A DNA stretch of 64,000 nt from assembly GCA_020809705.1 (NCBI GenBank), contig CP085834.1:3224001-3288000 (forward strand), in the 5' to 3' direction. Below the pieces are notes generated by a model. The model saw only the letters and a program-made list of their open reading frames with translations, ran no database searches and was not told where the DNA came from. This DNA is from Calonectria ilicicola. Taxonomy: Eukaryota > Ascomycota > Sordariomycetes > Hypocreales > Nectriaceae. Shown in pieces: positions 58,661 to 64,000 of this stretch. The translations under genes were made by a program, and so were the position numbers. Each line of letters opens with the position of its first letter. Within the stretch, counting starts at the first letter, position 1.

Positions 58661-59209
58661 ATGACCGTCATCGACGTTTCCGCCGAGGCCGGCCGCGCCA
58701 TGGCCCTCATCGTTAGCGCCAAGGGCATCATGCGCGGCTGGATCAAAACTAAACCCTCCCTGGCCACTACCACCAACGGCCTCATCTCCCGGCTCGATAA
58801 GGTCTGGCTCTACGTCTCAAACATCCAGAAGCAGACCGACGAGCACACGCCTGCTGTCGGCGCCGCCCTCGCTACGCTCCGAGGCGTCGCGCAGAAGCTC
58901 AACAACAGCTGGCCGGCCGAGTACACCATTGACGACGTCGAAAAAGTTGTCAAGGAGCTCGAGCAGGCGCAAGAGGCGCTCCGACTCGCACGGCCGGGTG
59001 AGCTGCACCGCGCGGAGGGCAACAAGGTCAAGAATAGCGACAGCACCCAGATCAATGGCGCGCTCGCGGCCGTGCAGACGGGCCGCCGGCTGGTGGTCGA
59101 GGCCATCTCCAACGAGGTCGACGGCGGGGCACAGGTCAACGCGCCCGTCTTTGGGACCCCAGCTGAAGTAACCAAGATGCTGCTGGCGCTGAAAGGGGTC
59201 AAGGCGTGA
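58661..59209 (+). CDS. Small NLR-neighbour protein 3 with two C-terminal motifs
   Basis: From the ATG at 58661, just after a C-rich acceptor, the frame encodes 182 residues (MTVIDVSAEAGRAMALIVSA). The first 120 residues are a charged, helical region. The C-terminal part carries NKVKNSDSTQINGAL and NEVDGGAQVNAPVFG, Asn-to-Asn spacing 30, then AEVTKMLLALKGVKA. The second unit is the closest match in the window to the N-terminus of the large NLR (shared N, Q, N, A, P). The gene body is GC-rich like the NLR ankyrin exon and unlike its AT-rich flanks. An in-frame ATG at 58604 lies in probable intron sequence and is not preferred. Inferred role: partner or effector of an NLR. Confidence 0.65.
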   Translation: MTVIDVSAEAGRAMALIVSAKGIMRGWIKTKPSLATTTNGLISRLDKVWLYVSNIQKQTDEHTPAVGAALATLRGVAQKLNNSWPAEYTIDDVEKVVKELEQAQEALRLARPGELHRAEGNKVKNSDSTQINGALAAVQTGRRLVVEAISNEVDGGAQVNAPVFGTPAEVTKMLLALKGVKA

Positions 59210-61035
59210 GCTAAGTGAGAAAAATGGTTTGCCATCAGCGTCGCTTTGTAGGGCGCGATGCCTTGGGGTGTCGGGTGCTGTATCACAGGTGGTTTGCTGA
59301 GGAACGTGAGGGAACGGCAAAATTCAAGCTCCATAGGCCCATGTTTCACTGAATTGCGTTTTTGTGAACGTTTCTTGTTTCTATGATGCACCTCGAGTGA
59401 TCTATCTAAACACAGGATTTCCCAACGTCATCTTGATTCAACGCAAACTTCATGATTTTCCAACACTGCAGTGTTTAAGCCCAATGGCATTGAGTCGATC
59501 ATGCTCATTCAGGGTAATTTTCCCTTACCCTCGTTATAAGTTGGTTCCCATTAAATGCCGCTTCTGCGCGTCCATGATTTTGCTGCTTTACTGTCAAAGT
59601 CCCCGTCGCCTCATGTCGGTAGCATAGGCCGCAGGGTAATAGACTGAGTCTAATCGTCCAAATATAATGCAATCGAAATGTTTGGCTCTTGTGTGTATAT
59701 AGGTGACTGTCCCCTCTTTTGAGAGGTAGCTCAGACTTGGTTGCCCAAGAGCACTCTAATTAGAGCCAAAATGGCAGTTTGGCAGCCTATACCCTTTGCG
59801 CCGTATGTTTCGCTCTTGTTTCTAGAGAATCCTTCGTGTTTTTTTTCCGATGATGCTAGGTGAGTAATGAACCAAGTATCATGCCACTTTTCCCTGGGAT
59901 CTTGGGGTTTAATTTATAGGTTTAGAGTAACAAGTTGAATCAAAAATGATAATTGGAGATGTGTAAAGGTCAATCACATATCTCATAAGTTGATGTTTCA
60001 TGCCCACCCAAACAGTCACACCACGAGATAATGACCGGAATCGACAACATTCGGATCGGATTATGTACCACGTTGCTTTGGTCAGTCGCATCGAACTGTC
60101 GAATTGAGAATTGGAAGAGCATTGATTTTTGAGTCTTTCCACGTGCACACATACAAACCAAGATCCAGGATATTTCTAAAAAAAAAAAAAAGAAAAAATA
60201 ATTAAATAAATAAATAAAAATAAAATAATTTATAAGCTTAGTTATAATAAAATAAATTATTATTTATTATTTTCTTGAGATTCTTCTAGAATTCCTAAAG
60301 TTGCATGGTTTCATGTGTGCACCTAGCAAAATGCATGTGTGCGCCCAGCAAGACTCTATTTTTTTTATGAGTGAAGGAGTGGTTAATAGGCCTTTTATTG
60401 CATTGGTTCCACAAATGAACTAACTGCATCAGGCAGGCCATGTTACCCTATCCAATCACACAGGACGCTTTCTGTGAGCTTGGTCGCTAAAAAGCGGCCA
60501 TCTTCCCCATAGAAATTAGCAAATGTGATCAGGTGAAAGGTCCTGCAAGCCATGGCTCCGGAATATTTGCGAGCTTTTATGACCTTCATAAGCGTGGCCT
60601 TTATGTCAATTTTCTATTGCGAAGAAGTTTGGCAGACATCATGCTGTTCTTTTTTCGGAACCAAGTCGCCATTCGATCGCTCCTCCGACATAAACATGAC
60701 CCAGGGTGCCGGTGCTAATTTATAAACCTATAGTAGAGATCTTGATTGGCGAAATCTCGTATTATCCCGATCCCCATTGCGTCATTTTATGCAGTACCGA
60801 AGCAGTGCATTATCCTATTGTCAGCACTTAGCCGGTTGCAAAGCCATTGTGGATACCTTGCAGCTTTCTGCAACCCACGATGCCAATCGGCAGATCCCTC
60901 TACATCGCCAAGACCGAAGGTACATAAGCGTTGATGCAACTATACGAATAAAAGGTCCGACGGTCCAAGCTGTTTTTCTCCATCCTCACTTTTCTTTTTT
61001 TTTCTCTTCCGCAGTCACCCACCACACACGAAACT
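59210..61035. other. Intergenic with AT island
   Basis: A run of A's and TAAATAA-like units at 60178-60275 is followed by TGTGCACCTAGCAAAATGCA and a similar TGTGCGCCCAGCAAGA unit (60316-60354), resembling 11500-11570. No gene seen; the tyrosinase promoter occupies the last few hundred bases. Confidence 0.5.
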
Positions 61036-62247
61036 ATGCTAAAATTACTCTGTGTAGTGGCCTTGCTTGCGAGCGCTGTTGTTGGAGACAAGCAATGTAA
61101 GAACCCGGCTATCAGACGTGAATGGTATGCAAGAACGAATAAAATGCGAACTATATTTGCAAGGAACTAACAAATTAAGTAGGCGCTCCCTCAAGTTGCA
61201 GGAGAAACATCGATTTATCCAGGCGACAAAATGCCTGATGAAGCAACCACCCCAAACTTCAGTCCAAGATGTACCTGGAGTTAGAAACCGCTATGAGGAT
61301 TTCGTGGCTACGCATATCGTGAATGCCGATGTTGTCCATTTTGTGGTGAGTCTATTCCTCGATAATATGTGTCAGGCCTCTAACTATGAACAGGGCATCT
61401 TCTACCCGTATCACCGTCTTCTGCTCCACGTGTACGAGCAAGCGCTCAACTCATGCGGCTGGAAGGGTACTATTCCTTACTGGGACTGGACACTTGATAT
61501 CCCAACAGTAGATGATGACACTTCTCCATTCTTCAATTCGCCTATTTTCGATAACAAGAATGGCTTCGGTGGCAATGGCGCCTATGTCCCTGGTAACTTC
61601 ACAAACCCTGCGCCGGGCATGTCTGTTAACCCACCATGGGACATTCCTGATCGCACTGGTGGCGGATGTATCGAAACTGGACCGTTTGCGGGCTTGATGA
61701 CCAATATTGGTCCTGGAAACAGTACCGCTTACAGTCCTAAATGTGTTCGTCGCGACTTTGCACCATTCACCTTCAGAAACATGTCCGGACCAGCCTCTGT
61801 GCAGTACGGCATGGATCAGCCCAACTTTGGCTGGTTTGACCGGGTAACAGAGTACTCATTCCACGGTGGCGGTCACTGGGGAGTTGGTGGCCTCTACGGC
61901 TCTATGACTGATATGTGGTCAAGTCGTATGTGTTCCCCCCATTAACTGAGAGGAAAACCAATGACTGATTTGAATTAGCTGCTGATCCCATCTTTTGGCT
62001 GCACCACTCCAACATGGACCGAGCTTGGTGGTCGTGGCAAATGCGTGACCTGAAGACCCGGGAGCATGACTTTTCTGGTCCACTTGTCACAATGGATTAT
62101 AACAACACACTTGGCGGCAATGCAACGATCGACAAGACCATTTTTGTTGGCGAGACTGTGCAAGTCAAGGCCAAGGTTCGCGATATGATGCATATTCGCA
62201 AGGGTCCCCTTTGTTATACTTATGACAAACTATATACTAGCCATTGA
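61036..62247 (+). CDS. Secreted tyrosinase
   Basis: Four exons (61036-61124, 61183-61345, 61394-61925, 61979-62247) join in frame to 350 residues. Signal peptide MLKLLCVVALLASAVVG. The tyrosinase type-3 copper fold is seen in the CuA region (NADVVHFV, then FYPYHRLLLHVYEQAL) and the CuB region (SFHGGGHWGVGG and DPIFWLHHSNMDRAWW). The start of the mature protein, CKNPAIRREW, is typical of short secreted fungal tyrosinases. The C-terminus ends shortly after CYTYD, so the usual long C-terminal lid domain is absent, which also fits the secreted short class. These enzymes oxidise phenols to quinones in melanin or cuticle-related chemistry. No melanin polyketide synthase is adjacent. Confidence 0.92.
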
Positions 62248-63427
62248 GTGAGATTTAATGATTTCTCTTCAAAAGAGGCCAGCCTCTCCCCTATGCCGGG
62301 AGCGTTAGTTTATGGGATGGGATTGCTACAACCTTTGACATAGCGCGTATCCAGGACGCTACTGGGTCTTTGGACGCGACAAAATAGTTAATGATGACTT
62401 CTGTGTCCCCAGTCGCCATTTCACAGTATTCTCTCCAAACGTGAATCTCGTGGAACAACGTCACACTCATCAACTAAGCAGCACATGCCCTTCCATTGGT
62501 CACATCGCCAATGGACCAGGGGTCGAAAACAAGGTAGGCGATGACACTAAGCCAGATATGGCAAGTGCCGAGCCAAGTGTACAGCCACTTGTCGCGATCT
62601 CATCGCGCAATTCGTGGAGAGGCTACTTGGCTGGATCGTTAACAGCCCAATAGAGAACGAAGCTATGAATTTTTATATTAAAATTTACCAAAAAGAAAAC
62701 CCTAAAATTTTTATCGACTCAATCTTGAGACCTCTAACCAATTGGCCTGCCACTGGTGAATTTTGTTCAGCAAAGTCCATTCCGGCAACGGTAAGCAGGT
62801 TAGTCCTCGCGTGCCATCTCGGAGTTGTTTGTGATTATAAATAAGTTTTTCGTTCAACAATCCAGGTGACCATTAAATAGAATAAAAATCAGCAAGCTTG
62901 ATAAAATATTATTCCAATGTTGTCAGAATAGAATACTCTTATCCTCCCCATCAATGTGTTCAACCTCGAGGCTTGTGGCTCTGAAAGGCTACCCTGTATG
63001 AAGGTGACGGCCCACCAAAAGCCCAAGACGTTCCACCCCTGTGGCCTTGGATCTTGTGGCTGGGGCCTCGCGGTCTGGGCGCAATCTCTGTGGATTCTCT
63101 GGCTTCCCCGCTAAGCCACGGGTCGTATATTAGGCTTTGTTTTCTTGTTCTCCTCCACTCCAGTCAACTACATTGTATTCTTCGACATAGTCTTGAGTCA
63201 CTTCTTCTGATTTATCCTTGGATCATCCTTCTGCGCCTTTTCTCCTCCTGTCTCATTCCTGTGGGGCAGCGACCCCTTCATCAGCGACGAGGTATCTTAC
63301 TAATCAGCTGAGATCTCAGCGTCCAATCTAATTTAGGCTTAGGCTAGGACAACCCTTGACGCGTAAACTTGACTTTTGTCCCAAAACTTGATCCACCTCG
63401 CTGAAGCATATTGAGGTCATTATCACC
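62248..63427. other. Intergenic, no gene seen
   Basis: No supported coding. A CT-rich stretch at 63130-63260 probably belongs to the promoter and 5' UTR of the gene at 63428. Confidence 0.55.
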
Positions 63428-64000
63428 ATGTCTGAGTCACGTCAGCCCTACAAGGCTGAGCCCGACTTCGAGTTTCCCGAAACTCAGGTATCATGCTTTT
63501 CGGGTATGGATCCCGTGGAGATCAAGGTCTCGGAGCCGACTCCCGTGGTTAGTGACGCTGGTCCTGCCCCGAGCCAGGAAGACACGCACAAAGAGGCCAT
63601 TCTTCCAGACAAGTCAGCGGAAGAAAAAGAAGTTTGCAGCCCCGCAAACGTTTCCGACGACAAAAGCATAGCCTTGGCGGATGAAAAAGAGGTCTATAGT
63701 CTCGAGCCTAAGGATGATGCCGCACCTCCATACGAGAAAGTCGACCAGCGAGAGGTTCATGATGAGAAGGAGGTTTTCTCTAATGGAACTTGGGGTGATG
63801 GTGGTGGAAAGGAGGTGGTACCTCAAGCTGAAGATCGGTTCAACAAAACTCAGCTCCAGGACATGAGCGAGAAAGAATTCTACGTCGCCGGCGCAGATAG
63901 GCTTGAGCATGAGGAAGACACAAGCCCAATTCAAGACAATGGCCTACAGCAACAACCATCAGCCGAAAGTGGGGATAGCAAGAAAAAGAGGTCCTCCATC
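63428..64000 (+). CDS. Acidic hypothetical protein, partial (runs off window)
   Basis: An ATG at 63428 opens a frame with no stop for 191 codons to the window edge. The visible part is strongly acidic and disordered, with repeated short units of DEKEV type (residues near EEKEVCS, DEKEVYS, DEKEVFS) and a PPYEKV motif, ending in a basic KKKRSS. In fungi such N-termini often precede a single membrane segment or a globular domain; neither is visible here. I do not recognise the family. Confidence 0.6.
   Translation, partial: MSESRQPYKAEPDFEFPETQVSCFSGMDPVEIKVSEPTPVVSDAGPAPSQEDTHKEAILPDKSAEEKEVCSPANVSDDKSIALADEKEVYSLEPKDDAAPPYEKVDQREVHDEKEVFSNGTWGDGGGKEVVPQAEDRFNKTQLQDMSEKEFYVAGADRLEHEEDTSPIQDNGLQQQPSAESGDSKKKRSSI

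Noticed and set aside
58810..59391. Minus-strand ORFs across the small gene at 58661
   Set aside because: Antisense shadows of a GC-rich coding sequence; no domain or splice support.
1..64000. tRNA or rRNA genes
   Set aside because: Several GGTTCGA-like strings were inspected (for example near 192 and 629), but no cloverleaf arms surround them.

Overview
The window looks like an accessory stretch of a filamentous ascomycete genome, most likely Hypocreales. Genes carry many short introns (about 46-70 nt) with GTAAGT-type donors and CTAAC branch sites. Gene density is low. AT-rich islands and decayed duplications suggest repeat-induced point mutation. The protein families present are typical fungal ones: NACHT-ankyrin NLRs, a 2EXR protein, a LaeA-like methyltransferase, a tyrosinase and BBE-type FAD oxidases. 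No tRNA, rRNA, CRISPR array or intact transposon was recognised. All gene models were assembled by hand from splice signals and frame continuity; none has transcript support.

Layout. 1-6.3 kb: a coiled-coil hypothetical protein, a secreted FAD-linked oxidase and a small secreted beta/gamma-crystallin-like protein. 8.9-11.2 kb: a long-chain acyl-CoA synthetase. 12.3-14.9 kb: gene A, a gene cut into mini-exons. 15.7-21.5 kb: a BTB protein with a C-terminal CxxC pair, a disordered protein and a 2EXR gene broken by an in-frame stop. 23.1-26.1 kb: a decayed relative and gene B, the better-preserved mini-exon paralogue. 27.3-34.2 kb: a membrane protein, a UbiA prenyltransferase and a gene derived from a Copia-type pol fragment. 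34.6-39.0 kb: an AA14-like secreted protein and a LaeA-like methyltransferase. 40.3-42.6 kb: a first NACHT-ankyrin NLR. 45-47.4 kb: a second beta/gamma-crystallin paralogue and a Kex2-type secreted protein. 47.9-59.2 kb: a 1,628-residue NACHT-ankyrin NLR with three small flanking genes. 61.0-62.2 kb: a tyrosinase. 63.4 kb to the edge: a partial acidic protein.

Three things stand out. (1) Genes A and B are strings of 12-42 nt phase-0 exons, many exactly 21 nt, so one exon encodes one seven-residue heptad of a predicted coiled coil; the exons of the two genes pair one-to-one over their 3' parts. (2) The large NLR has, in place of a folded N-terminal domain, a short segment with an N-x-A-x(4)-Q-x-N-A-type motif. 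Three neighbouring small proteins carry the same motif twice at their C-termini, 28-30 residues apart. That is the arrangement known for HET-s/NWD2-type amyloid signalling, so an NLR-effector cluster is proposed as a hypothesis. (3) Two beta/gamma-crystallin-like secreted proteins 39 kb apart share exon structure and a 34-bp promoter block (30/34 identical) about 160-180 bp upstream of the start codon.

The metabolic genes (FAD oxidase, acyl-CoA synthetase, UbiA, methyltransferase, tyrosinase) are far apart and are not called as one cluster.
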